Assembly: GCA_025451425.1 (NCBI GenBank)
Contig: JANWKK010000036.1
Coordinates: 1-5,238 of the forward strand
Direction: 5' to 3'
From: Gemmatimonadaceae bacterium
GTDB taxonomy: Bacteria; Gemmatimonadota; Gemmatimonadetes; Gemmatimonadales; Gemmatimonadaceae
Length of the DNA stretch: 5,238 nucleotides
Part shown: piece after piece, positions 4,960 through 5,238 of the stretch
Numbering within the stretch: position 1 is the stretch's first letter
Layout: each line of letters opens with the position of its first letter
Notes under the pieces: model-generated
What the model was told of the DNA's origin: nothing
What the model saw: only the letters and a program-made list of their open reading frames with translations
The model's database searches: none
Program-made: the position numbers and the translations under genes

Positions 4960-5238
4960 TCAAGCCCAACTCACATCGTCGAGTCGCAGCAACGTCGACA
5001 GAAGGACGTTCGCGCCATTAACGATATCCCCGGGCCTCGAAAATTCCTTCGGCGCATGGCTGATTCCGCCGATACTCGGGATGAAGATCATGCCCATCGG
5101 ACCAATCGTCGCCATCGCCTGCGCGTCGTGACCGGCTCCGCTCGGCATCACTCGGCTCGTTAGGCTCCAATCGCGCGCCGACTCGGCGATCAACGCACGC
5201 ATGCGTGGATCGCTGGGAGCCGGGACGTTCTCGTGCAG
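4960..5238 (-). CDS. M20-family N-carbamoyl-amino-acid hydrolase / allantoate amidohydrolase, C-terminal part
   Basis: This is the last 92 residues of a zinc-dependent M20-family amidohydrolase of the hydantoinase/carbamoylase (HyuC, AllC, beta-ureidopropionase) group. These enzymes remove carbamoyl or ureido groups from amino-acid-like substrates in the cytosol, for purine, pyrimidine or hydantoin breakdown. The frame is open to the window edge and ends at TGA (4960-4962). Diagnostic blocks are PSGAGHDAQAMA, GPMGMIFIPSIGGISHAPKEF and DIVNGANVLLSTLL. The His in GISH is the conserved metal ligand close to the C-terminus, and the His in GAGHDAQ is the conserved residue of the dimer-domain junction. 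The catalytic Glu and the other metal ligands lie outside the window. Substrate cannot be told from this part. The gene converges on cfa, with the long inverted repeat in between. Confidence 0.88.
   Translation of the reverse strand: MHENVPAPSDPRMRALIAESARDWSLTSRVMPSGAGHDAQAMATIGPMGMIFIPSIGGISHAPKEFSRPGDIVNGANVLLSTLLRLDDVSWA

Noticed and set aside
4762..5163. Open frame on the plus strand from a TTG, with a repeated PKRP motif near its start
   Set aside because: The repeated motif comes from the duplicated units of the inverted repeat, and the remainder lies antisense to the well-supported amidohydrolase gene.

Overview
The window is GC-rich, densely coding bacterial chromosome with six supportable genes. 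The first and last are cut by the window edges. Three genes encode exported proteins: two with N-terminal signal sequences and one lipoprotein with a lipobox. A lipoprotein of this kind and a signal peptide ending in Gly-Ala-Gln suggest a diderm from a soil-type lineage. That signal-peptide ending is common in Gemmatimonadota, so I favour that phylum, but this is inference from style and not from a marker gene.

Layout from left to right. (1) The 5' part of a 3-phosphoglycerate dehydrogenase gene (serA) on the minus strand, leaving the window at base 1. (2) A divergent gap of about 250 to 350 bases with two RNA-capable hairpins. (3) A plus-strand pair 18 bases apart: an exported CAP/SCP-like protein, then an exported glycoside hydrolase family 18 (YaaH-like) protein. 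(4) A 67-base convergent gap made almost entirely of heptamer repeats facing each other. (5) A minus-strand CAP-domain lipoprotein of a different CAP subtype. (6) A 171-base divergent promoter region. (7) cfa, a cyclopropane-fatty-acyl-phospholipid synthase with all expected active-site residues. (8) A convergent gap of about 250 bases holding a long, nearly perfect inverted repeat. (9) The 3' end of an M20-family N-carbamoyl-amino-acid hydrolase / allantoate amidohydrolase gene on the minus strand.

The middle of the window reads as a cell-envelope neighbourhood: two secreted CAP proteins, one putative peptidoglycan- or glycan-acting GH18 protein, and one enzyme that modifies membrane lipids. 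Only the first CAP gene and the GH18 gene are arranged as a likely operon; the CAP lipoprotein and cfa are divergent and could share control. The flanking serA and amidohydrolase genes are amino-acid and nitrogen metabolism and look unrelated.

I found no complete new system such as a defence island, CRISPR array, integrase or RNA gene. The least ordinary content is non-coding. Both convergent gene junctions are filled by fold-back repeat elements of different design: a heptamer array, and a palindrome built from four copies of a unit of about 15 bases.
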